The notes below the pieces were generated by a model. It saw only the letters and a program-made list of their open reading frames with translations, had not been told where the DNA came from and did not search any database. Position numbers and translations under genes: made by a program. From JBGPBY01 sp041481485 (GTDB lineage: Bacteria > Acidobacteriota > Terriglobia > 20CM-2-55-15), in assembly GCA_041481485.1 (NCBI GenBank), contig JBGPBY010000058.1, positions 1-20,160 on the forward strand: DNA of 20,160 nt, in the 5' to 3' direction. Numbering within the stretch: the first letter of the stretch is position 1; each line of letters begins with the position of its first letter. Positions 14,332-20,160 of this stretch are shown here, one piece after another.

Positions 14332-16293
14332 ATGCCGAACAAACGGTTCTTTGCGCTGCTCGGGTTGGTCCTTCTTTGGATTGCTTATGCGTTCGGCCAG
14401 GCTGCGGGGATCGTGGCGCAACCAGGAGCAGTCATCATCGAACCTCCGACAACAGGCGCCCTGGGCGTCGAGTGGCATATCGAAGGAGACGCGAACCGCA
14501 ATGCATCAGCGGCTCTTGCCTGGCGGCGAAGTGGAGAAACGGCATGGCACGACGGCCTGCCCCTGATGCGATTGCAGGGCGAAGCGGTTCAGCAAGGAGC
14601 GTCGTTTCACTATGTCGCGCCGAACATGTTTGCAGGCAGCATCTTCGAACTCGATCCGGACACGTCGTACGACATCCGCCTGCGCCTTTCAGATCCAGAC
14701 GCGCCTGCGGGAACCCAGCCGACCGAACGGATCGTGACTGCCCGCACGCGAGCGGTGCCGAAGCCGTCGACGGGCGGCGCCCTCTACCATGTTTATCCGC
14801 GCGACTATGCGGGCACGAAGCTGACGCCCAACTTTCCCAGCTTGATGGCCGCGTACAACACAGGTGCGAACGGCGCGGATTTCGTCAATTCGTTTCAGCC
14901 GCGCGTGAAGCCAGGCGACATGATTCTGATCCATGCCGGCACCTATCGTGAAGAACGCCAGCGTTATGCCGGACCCAATTCGACGCTCTTCGACGGCACG
15001 TTTTACCTCACGGCCGACGGCACGGCGCCGAAGCCGATTGTGATCAAGGGGGCCGGAGACGGCGAAGTGATCTTCGACGGCGGAGGTAACGCCGTGTTGT
15101 TCGACTTGACGGCGGCGGACTACAACTACGTCGAGGGAATCACGGTTCGCAACACCGACGTGGCCTTTCTTCTCGGCCGCAAGCGCATCATTGGAGCAGT
15201 CGGTTTCACCCTGAAGAACTCACGTATCGAGAATGTCGGGCGCGGTGTCTTTAGCGACTGGGGTGGGGCACGGGATTTTTATATTGCCGACAATGTCTTT
15301 GTTGGCCGCAACGATCCCACGCGGCTGATGGGCTGGATCGGCCGCACGTGGGAAAAACTTCCGGGCTTCCCTCAGCCGTTGCTCTCGGAGTACGGCGTGA
15401 AGATTTACGGCTCGGGTCATGTGATAGCGCACAATCGTGTGGAGAATTTTCACGATGGGATCGATCACGCGACATATGGCGATCCCGATGGCTGGCCGGA
15501 CCATCCGGACATGCCCGACTCCAATGACATTGTCGGCAACGATATTCGTAATGTCGACGACAACTGCATCGAGGCCGATGGCACTGCGCAGAACATTCGA
15601 GTGATCGAAAATCGATGCTTCAACATGGCGCATCGTGCCTTGTCCACACAGCCGGCCCTCGGCGGTCCGGTCTACTTTATCCGGAACATTGTTTATAACG
15701 CACCGGAGGGCGGAGCACTGAAACTCACAGCGAACTCCGCGGGCGTGCTGGTTTATAACAATACTCTGTTGACCGAGGCCCACCAGATGGGTCCGGCATC
15801 GAATCTGCATTTCCGCAACAACCTGATTCTCGGCCAGGGCGCCTGGCCTGAAGCCTTCTCCGTCGAGACGTTCACGCCGTGGTCCAGTTCGGACTTCAAC
15901 GGATTTGCCGCGGCGGCCCCGGGGTCGTCGCTGTTCGCGTGGGCAGGACCCGCAGGCGCAGCGGATTATGGCGCGAGGGGCGAGCGCCCGGTGCAATCGT
16001 TTCCCACATTGAAGGCTTATGCGGAGCGAACCGGCCAGGACTCTCACAGCCGCATGGTCGACTGGGCGATCTTTCGCAAAGCCGCCCCTCCGATCCAGGG
16101 CGAACCGACGCGCCTCTATCGCCCCGAAGACTTCGATTTCAGTCTGGAGGCCGGGTCCGCTGCCATCGATGCTGGTACCGTTCTACCCGGCGTCACCGAT
16201 GGCTACGCCGGCAGAGCGCCCGATCTGGGAGCATTGGAATTTGGCCGGCCCCTGCCGAAATACGGCCCGCGCCCGCTCGCCGCGCAACCGTGA
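14332..16293 (+). CDS. Secreted right-handed parallel beta-helix protein
   Basis: This 653-residue protein has a Sec signal peptide (MPNKRFFALLGLVLLWIAYAFG). An N-terminal beta-sandwich-like region resembling FN3 follows (about 35-140; LGVEWHIEGD, LDPDTSYDIRLRL). A right-handed beta-helix takes up most of the rest, starting at VKPGDMILIHAGTYRE, the usual entry of pectate-lyase-like/DUF1565 helices. It continues with rungs rich in asparagine: NYVEGITVRNTDVAF, FTLKNSRIENVG, FYIADNVFVGRND, HVIAHNRVENFHDGID, NIRVIENRCFNM, VLVYNNTLL, LHFRNNLILG. The tail has the AGSAAIDAG ... PDLGALEFG ending common in this class. It probably binds or cleaves an acidic polysaccharide, as polysaccharide lyases do, but no catalytic residues can be assigned. 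It is monocistronic and flanked by repeat clusters on both sides. Confidence 0.9.
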   Translation: MPNKRFFALLGLVLLWIAYAFGQAAGIVAQPGAVIIEPPTTGALGVEWHIEGDANRNASAALAWRRSGETAWHDGLPLMRLQGEAVQQGASFHYVAPNMFAGSIFELDPDTSYDIRLRLSDPDAPAGTQPTERIVTARTRAVPKPSTGGALYHVYPRDYAGTKLTPNFPSLMAAYNTGANGADFVNSFQPRVKPGDMILIHAGTYREERQRYAGPNSTLFDGTFYLTADGTAPKPIVIKGAGDGEVIFDGGGNAVLFDLTAADYNYVEGITVRNTDVAFLLGRKRIIGAVGFTLKNSRIENVGRGVFSDWGGARDFYIADNVFVGRNDPTRLMGWIGRTWEKLPGFPQPLLSEYGVKIYGSGHVIAHNRVENFHDGIDHATYGDPDGWPDHPDMPDSNDIVGNDIRNVDDNCIEADGTAQNIRVIENRCFNMAHRALSTQPALGGPVYFIRNIVYNAPEGGALKLTANSAGVLVYNNTLLTEAHQMGPASNLHFRNNLILGQGAWPEAFSVETFTPWSSSDFNGFAAAAPGSSLFAWAGPAGAADYGARGERPVQSFPTLKAYAERTGQDSHSRMVDWAIFRKAAPPIQGEPTRLYRPEDFDFSLEAGSAAIDAGTVLPGVTDGYAGRAPDLGALEFGRPLPKYGPRPLAAQP

Positions 16294-16354
16294 CGCCGTT
16301 GCACTATGAACTAGATGGTGAAGCGCGGCGTTCCTCCGGCGGTAGTGGGCCCGG

Positions 16355-16367
16355 TAGGCACGGTCTA
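16355..16367. repeat. 13-bp motif TAGGCACGGTCTA shared with the 14006 element
   Basis: The identical 13-mer occurs at 14003-14015, at the left boundary of the 181-bp inverted repeat. Here it lies 36 bp before the second large inverted repeat, on the other side of the beta-helix gene and in the same orientation. Confidence 0.7.
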
Positions 16368-16402
16368 GAAAGAAACTCGATCTCAGCGGCTTACAAGGCC
16401 AG

Positions 16403-16623
16403 TCGCATTCCCAGCCGCGTTAGCGGCGGCAGGTCCCTTAGCCACCGGAGTAAGCCGGTGGAACATCAATTCGCATAGAACACAGTGCCGTAGGTACGAC
16501 AGATCCAGCAATTTTATTGATCTGTCGGCGCTACGCGGCTCATTTGGTTCTTGAGCTTAAATCTCCACCGGCTTACTCCGGTGGCTAAGGGACCTGCCGC
16601 CGCTAACGCGGCTGGGAATGCGA
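16403..16623. repeat. 221-bp element with perfect 60-bp GC-rich inverted arms
   Basis: Positions 16403-16462 and 16564-16623 are exact reverse complements with a 101-nt centre. Each arm is itself made of smaller palindromes (CAGCCGCGTTAGCGGCGG; CCACCGGAGTAAGCCGGTGG), giving a branched foldback. The centre holds another 9-bp inverted repeat (CGACAGATC at 16497-16505 with 16519-16527) that extends imperfectly through GCCGTAG / CTACGCGGC. A 185-codon open frame crosses the right arm and the REP element and continues antisense to the next gene; I reject it as coding. The region 16294-16799 carries repeats only. Confidence 0.92.
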
Positions 16624-16667
16624 TTAGCCTGCGGTCCGTAGTCCACTATCACTTTGGCGAACTATGG

Positions 16668-16755
16668 AGGAAATGGGGACAGAGAGCAATTTCCTTTGGA
16701 AACCATTGCAAGTTTTTAACGTTAGCGAGGAAATTGCTCTCTGTCCCCATTTCCT
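16668..16755. repeat. REP-like palindrome, perfect 28-bp arms, copy 1
   Basis: AGGAAATGGGGACAGAGAGC and the next 8 bases (16668-16695) pair exactly with 16728-16755 across a 32-nt loop. The sequence type (GGGGACAGAGAGCAATTTCC) resembles the repeats mobilised by REP-associated tyrosine transposases (Y1_Tnp/RAYT), although no such gene is present here. It lies 45 bp beyond the stop of the minus-strand gene that ends at 16800, where it could stabilise the 3' end of the operon transcript. Confidence 0.88.
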
Positions 16756-16777
16756 ATTGGGGAAGCGCAAACACGAA
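16755..16777. repeat. 23-bp dispersed repeat, copy 2
   Basis: This copy matches 12702-12724 with one substitution and directly adjoins the right arm of the REP-like palindrome. Confidence 0.75.
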
Positions 16778-16799
16778 CACGTTGCTGGCGTTTCCGCGC

Positions 16800-17672
16800 C
16801 TACTTTTGTGGCGGTGTCTTCCAGCGAGAATAATCGGACTTCAACATGTTCCTCGGATCGGTCGGAGAAATATGATGCCGAATGCCATTTGCGTCCTCGA
16901 GGCATTCGTCCTCGATGATTCGGGCTCCCGATTCCTTGATGCGATACAGAGTGGTGCGGAGCGTCCATGGCTTCGAGTAGACGTTAGGATCTTCAATCCT
17001 TGCCACGTACTCGATCGTATCTGCTCCCGTCATTCGGTAACGTTCAATGATATGAATTTCATTGCTGTGAAAGTTTCCAGCCTGATCCAACCAAAGCTGA
17101 TCGGTTAACGCAACGACGTCCGCCACCAGAGTGTCTCCCTCCCACCGATAACGGGTATCTCCCATCCACCAATCGGCGCTGTCGAAGTGCGGCCGAGTGT
17201 CCGGGTGAAAGACGCGGAAGGCGTGATTCTCCTGATAGACAATCGCGAAGTTGCCCGGGCTCTGAAGAATCTGCAATGGAGTTGGTAGATAGGTCGCGCG
17301 AGGAACCCCCGCCTGATAGCACCTGCTCGACGGGTCGGAAGCCGTTCGATTTCGATAGTTCTTCTCTCGTTGGGCAGCAGCCTCAGTTTTGTAGGGAATT
17401 TTTCCATCAGGGGGATCGATGACGATGCTTTTGGAGGCAGCGATTCCCTTTTCCGCAGGGTGCCCTTCGATATTCACATAGGCGGTGTCACGTACCTGCC
17501 AGATGCCGCGAAAGTCAGCCGTCTTACCGTCCCATAAGCGGGCTGGAATGTAAGACGACTGTTCACTGGTACCTTTAATATTTCTTGCACTCGCTCCGTT
17601 AAGAGCCAACGCGGCGAGAACGCTAAGGACCAAAGTCGAGGGGAAGGGGCGTCGTAATACACCAATGATCAT
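16800..17672 (-). CDS. Uncharacterised secreted protein (paralogue of the upstream gene)
   Basis: This 290-residue protein has an N-terminal signal (about 1-29, ending NGASA). The C-terminal half carries a pattern shared with the preceding gene: RWEGDTLVADV (177-187), WLDQAGNFHSNEIHIIERY, ADTIEYVARIEDPNVY. Two cysteines are conserved between the paralogues (Cys118 in SSRCYQAGVPRA and Cys257 in DECLE), suggesting a disulfide. I know this family only as hypothetical proteins of acidobacteria and proteobacteria, often beside DUF6152 genes; no function is established. The ATG at 17672 overlaps the upstream stop in ATGA, so translation is coupled. The gene ends the operon next to the REP-like palindrome. 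Confidence 0.85.
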   Translation of the reverse strand: MIIGVLRRPFPSTLVLSVLAALALNGASARNIKGTSEQSSYIPARLWDGKTADFRGIWQVRDTAYVNIEGHPAEKGIAASKSIVIDPPDGKIPYKTEAAAQREKNYRNRTASDPSSRCYQAGVPRATYLPTPLQILQSPGNFAIVYQENHAFRVFHPDTRPHFDSADWWMGDTRYRWEGDTLVADVVALTDQLWLDQAGNFHSNEIHIIERYRMTGADTIEYVARIEDPNVYSKPWTLRTTLYRIKESGARIIEDECLEDANGIRHHISPTDPRNMLKSDYSRWKTPPQK

Positions 17673-18535
17673 TTCACTCTCACCTTCTTACCACCATCCT
17701 CGTCGGTATAGTGTTGGAGGCTTCGCTCACCTTCGAGACAGCTGTATTCAAGAATCTGCTGGTCCGCGGGCACTCGTTTTAGAGTGAATCGCATGTCGAC
17801 AGCTTTGATGAAGACTGTCGGGTCGGTGATCGTGGCTTCATAGAGAATGGTGTCCGCATCGACCAATGTGAATCGCTCGATGACGTGTTCGTTTTCGTCG
17901 ACGAAGTTTCCGGCCATATCCAGCCAGGTGCGGCCGTTGAAATTGCCGACGTCGACGACCAGCGTGTCGCCTTCCCACCGGCCGCGTGAGTCACCGTCCC
18001 ACGCCCAGTAGTTTCGCGGATGCCGGCTGTTATCGGTGGGAATGATGCGGACATCATGCATCGCTTCGTGGAGCAGCGCCACATACTTCTCGTCTTGAAT
18101 GATCTGCACTGGGTAAAGCCCGGCGGGCTGATCGAGGGCACGGGGAACCCCGGGAAGATGACACCGAGCCTCGGGATCTTCAAATCCGCGTCGCAAACGG
18201 TCCATTCGTTCGGCTTCAGCTTCCGGTGTGTATTCGTATCGCGCCGTTGGTGGACCGCCCCGAGCGCCGCCTGCTGCGGCCCCTCTACCTCCCCGCCCGC
18301 CGCCGCCAGCGGCGAGATTCGTCCCATCCAGCGAACCGATGAACAGCCCTTGAAAGCCACCGGCACTCTTTAACCACAGACCCTGCAAATCAGGGTGTCC
18401 ACCGGGAAGCCTCTTTAGAGTTCCGCTCGTTGGCGCCTGGCTCACCCATGCGATCAGCGCACTCGGGATGGCGGCGGTTAGCAGGACGCTCAAGACCGTC
18501 AGGCCAAAACCGCAATGAGTGTGAACAGTTTTCAC
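17669..18535 (-). CDS. Uncharacterised secreted protein with Gly/Arg-rich linker
   Basis: This 288-residue protein has a signal or membrane-anchor segment (about 10-32), a WLKSAGGFQGLFIGSLDG region and a low-complexity Gly/Arg/Ala linker (about 77-97). The conserved domain shared with the downstream paralogue follows: EARCHLPGVPRAL (Cys125), RWEGDTLVVDVGNFNGRTWLD (187-206), HVIERFTLVDADTILYEATI, and Cys266 in YSCLEG. Function is unknown. The start is a GTG at 18535, 7 bp after the DUF6152 stop, with AGGA just before it. The frame stays open upstream through the DUF6152 gene, but a start there would give a nonsensical Arg-rich leader. The stop overlaps the next gene's ATG. Confidence 0.85.
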   Translation of the reverse strand: MKTVHTHCGFGLTVLSVLLTAAIPSALIAWVSQAPTSGTLKRLPGGHPDLQGLWLKSAGGFQGLFIGSLDGTNLAAGGGGRGGRGAAAGGARGGPPTARYEYTPEAEAERMDRLRRGFEDPEARCHLPGVPRALDQPAGLYPVQIIQDEKYVALLHEAMHDVRIIPTDNSRHPRNYWAWDGDSRGRWEGDTLVVDVGNFNGRTWLDMAGNFVDENEHVIERFTLVDADTILYEATITDPTVFIKAVDMRFTLKRVPADQQILEYSCLEGERSLQHYTDEDGGKKVRVK

Positions 18536-18542
18536 AGTTTCC

Positions 18543-18968
18543 TCACTTTTCCCCTGGCGCCGGCGCCGCTGGCGGAGTACCCGAAGAACCCGCAAAGACG
18601 CTGCGTCCATCCGCCAGAGTAACGCGTGAAGCGTTAGCTGTGTTCGATCCGTCCTTCGCCCTGTATGCGTCGATGGTGATCTGGTCTCCCGCTTTAAGCG
18701 AATTCTTGGTCCAGCCAAGCCGCATCAAGCCGTTGGGATTCGAGGTCTCGACCATCCACCGGACTTTCTCCCCGGCCGGCCCGGGAACATCCATCGTGAT
18801 CCATCCATGAGGATTCATCATCTCCCACTTCACGACGACGCCTTTGAGCGTTATCGGCTTCTCGGCGTCGAACTCTGCAGCAAACGAGTGATGGGCGACA
18901 GCGTTGGCGACAGGAAAGATTCCGGCGGCGAAAAGCCAGAGCAAAACCGCGTTTACTTTTGTTTTCAC
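18543..18968 (-). CDS. DUF6152 family secreted protein
   Basis: This small 141-residue protein has a signal peptide (about 1-25, ending AVA) and a mature start HHSFAAEFD typical of DUF6152. The conserved core follows (ITLKGVVVKWEMMNPHGWITMDV, NPNGLMRLGW, LKAGDQITIDAYRAKDGS). The paired histidines 26/27 at the mature N-terminus and the NPH motif (His54) could bind a metal, but no function is established for the family. Its fold is probably a small OB-like beta-barrel. It starts with GTG at 18968 behind an excellent Shine-Dalgarno sequence and leads a three-gene operon with 7-bp and overlapping junctions. A Pro/Ala-rich tail ends the protein. Confidence 0.9.
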   Translation of the reverse strand: MKTKVNAVLLWLFAAGIFPVANAVAHHSFAAEFDAEKPITLKGVVVKWEMMNPHGWITMDVPGPAGEKVRWMVETSNPNGLMRLGWTKNSLKAGDQITIDAYRAKDGSNTANASRVTLADGRSVFAGSSGTPPAAPAPGEK

Positions 18969-18975
18969 AATTCAG

Positions 18976-18983
18976 ACCTCCTT
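18976..18983 (-). promoter_or_regulatory. Strong Shine-Dalgarno site of the DUF6152 operon
   Basis: AAGGAGGT on the minus strand is 7 nt before the GTG start at 18968. It is the strongest ribosome-binding site of this operon. The 116-bp spacer 18969-19084 has no other clear signal. Confidence 0.8.
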
Positions 18984-19084
18984 ACTTGTCCTTCATCGGA
19001 TGTTCCGCCAACAGCGGATCTTCCTTGAAGCAATGGTAGGAATTTCTGGATCCAAAACCTTCCGCAAGAGATCCATGGCATGAG

Positions 19085-20050
19085 CTAGTACCGGCCGAGG
19101 TCCGTCCCCAGCTCTACGCGCCCGGGAAACTGCTCGTGAATTGCATCGAGGTAACGACGCGCCTGCTCCGGCCCCGATGGGTTGGGAGCGAAATGGGTAA
19201 TCACAACCCGTTTGACCTCGGCGGCCTTTGCAAGGTCGCCAACCTGGCTCGGTGTCATGTGGTGCGCATGCATATGCCATTCGAACCCTGTAGGTGTTGG
19301 ATTTGCAGCGCCGCGAGCACCCGCTGGACGCATGGCGCCAAGTACACCATCGACGTCAATCATTTCAGTGACGAGCAGGTCGGCGCCGTGCGCGAGCGCA
19401 ACGAGTGCTTTGCTCGGACCGGTATCGCCGCTGTAGACGATGGACCGATCCGCCAGATCGAACCGATACGACAGGGAAACTCCTTCGGCTGGATCCTTGC
19501 TCCCTTCCGGCACGCTGAAGTGGGTATTTTCTGCAGCGGTCAACTTGAAGCCATCGATCGTGAGCACGGAGCCATCTTTCAACTCGGTGACTTGAATGTC
19601 GGCGCTCCATCCCTGCCCGGGTATCCCGTAACCCGCCCGCATCGCGGGGGCTGAAGCAGCGAGCAGACCGTCAACAAATGTTTTCGTTCCAGGTGGCCCA
19701 TAGACGTGCAACGGCCCACGCGTTTCGAGTTGCATACGCAAACCGATCACCGCAAGCATGCCGGCGGTATGGTCGAAGTGAAGATGACTTAGAAATACGG
19801 CACGCACCGCGGGGAGGCGCAGGTTCGCTTTCGCGAGTTGCGCCACGGCGCCGTCACCCGCGTCGATCAGGTACAGCTGTCCGCCGACCATCAAAGCATT
19901 CGCCGGCTGTGCGCGTGCGGCTTCGCTGTTCGGCCCGCTGGCCGTTCCGAGAATGATGAACTCACTGGCGCGCGCCGGACCTTGGTAACTCACTGCCACG
20001 CCGGCCAGCGCCAGGCATGCGGCAAAAAAAGAAATGAATAATCGCTTCAT
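19085..20050 (-). CDS. Exported metallo-beta-lactamase-fold hydrolase
   Basis: This 321-residue protein has a Sec signal peptide (MKRLFISFFAACLALAGVAVS). It is an MBL-fold hydrolase of the RNase Z/arylsulfatase-like branch. The zinc motif SHLHFDH (88-94) gives His89, His91, Asp93 and His94; the remaining ligands are probably His177 (NTHF), Asp209 (SGDTGPS) and His286 (ITHFAPNP). An extra His cluster HMHAHHMTP (259-267) lies before the last ligand. Export makes a tRNA-processing role unlikely; esterase, phosphodiesterase, sulfatase or lactonase activity is more plausible. The ATG at 20050 follows GGAGA by 6 nt. The longer open frame to 20128 starts inside a repeat element. It lies 116 bp upstream of the DUF6152 operon on the same strand and may or may not be co-transcribed. 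Confidence 0.9.
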   Translation of the reverse strand: MKRLFISFFAACLALAGVAVSYQGPARASEFIILGTASGPNSEAARAQPANALMVGGQLYLIDAGDGAVAQLAKANLRLPAVRAVFLSHLHFDHTAGMLAVIGLRMQLETRGPLHVYGPPGTKTFVDGLLAASAPAMRAGYGIPGQGWSADIQVTELKDGSVLTIDGFKLTAAENTHFSVPEGSKDPAEGVSLSYRFDLADRSIVYSGDTGPSKALVALAHGADLLVTEMIDVDGVLGAMRPAGARGAANPTPTGFEWHMHAHHMTPSQVGDLAKAAEVKRVVITHFAPNPSGPEQARRYLDAIHEQFPGRVELGTDLGRY

Positions 20051-20089
20051 AATCGTCTCCGGCGGACATCGCGTTCTTTGAAGGTGTGA

Positions 20090-20160
20090 AGGAATTGGGG
20101 ACAGAGAGCAATTTCCTTTAGAAACCATTGCAATTTCTTAACGCAATCCAGGAAATTGCT
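20090..20160. repeat. REP-like palindrome, copy 2 (cut by window end)
   Basis: The left arm 20090-20117 matches the arm at 16668-16695 with one substitution. The loop is similar (GAAACCATTGCAA shared), and the right arm begins at 20150 and runs off the window. The 13-mer TGAAGGTGTGAAG at 20079-20091, just before it, is also part of each arm of the 181-bp element (14016-14028). Confidence 0.85.

Noticed and set aside
16551..17108. 185-codon open frame running from a repeat arm into the antisense of the 16800-17672 gene
   Set aside because: Its sequence is made of repeat DNA followed by shadow coding; no ribosome-binding site or homology is visible.
18982..19080. Frame ending SYHCFKEDPLLAEHPMKDK with its TAA inside the DUF6152 Shine-Dalgarno site
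   Set aside because: It looks like a plausible gene tail coupled to the next start, but no convincing start codon lies in frame and the frame runs back into the MBL gene. It may be a worn remnant; I cannot support it as a gene.

Overview
The window is GC-rich bacterial DNA with tightly packed genes. Nearly every gene encodes an exported or periplasmic protein, or an oxidoreductase. The combination of a PSD1-type multi-domain cytochrome (DUF1587/1592/1588/1585) beside a DUF1552 Tat protein, an exported PQQ dehydrogenase, an SMP-30 lactonase, enterochelin-esterase-like hydrolases, a DUF6152 protein and Gly/Arg-rich linkers in secreted proteins is typical of soil Acidobacteriota (Solibacteres/Vicinamibacteria-like). 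This assignment rests on gene content only and is moderately confident. No rRNA, tRNA, CRISPR array, transposase or phage gene was seen.

Layout. Positions 2-754 (+) hold the 3' part of an esterase, followed by the remnant of a DUF559 nuclease gene that has lost its catalytic middle. A translationally coupled pair on the minus strand (Gfo/Idh/MocA dehydrogenase, then an SDR) occupies 2923-1140. A divergent esterase lies at 2972-4051 (+). From 13924 down to 4145 six minus-strand genes run in the same direction: a second copy of that esterase, an exported carboxymuconolactone-decarboxylase-like protein, a cytochrome c-PQQ dehydrogenase, a Tat-exported SMP-30/gluconolactonase, the large DUF1592-type di-heme protein and DUF1552. 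A secreted parallel beta-helix protein (14332-16293, +) stands alone between two complex repeat regions. The last block, on the minus strand, is an MBL-fold hydrolase (20050-19085) followed by a tight three-gene operon: DUF6152 and two paralogous uncharacterised secreted proteins.

How the genes may work together (inference). The 13924-4145 set reads as a periplasmic catabolic module. An esterase would release an alcohol or sugar, the PQQ dehydrogenase would oxidise it and pass electrons to c-type haems, the SMP-30 protein would open a resulting lactone, and DUF1592/DUF1552 would act as a haem-containing partner complex of unknown chemistry. The cytoplasmic Gfo/Idh + SDR pair would suit further sugar or cyclitol oxidation. 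No substrate can be read from the sequence.

The non-coding DNA is the most unusual part. It holds two perfect 60-bp-arm inverted repeats (14006-14186 and 16403-16623), a 28-bp-arm REP-like palindrome (16668-16755) with a second copy cut by the window end (20090-20160), a 41-bp element found beyond the stop codons of two minus-strand genes (1081-1121 and 4101-4141), and short motifs that tie several of these elements together.
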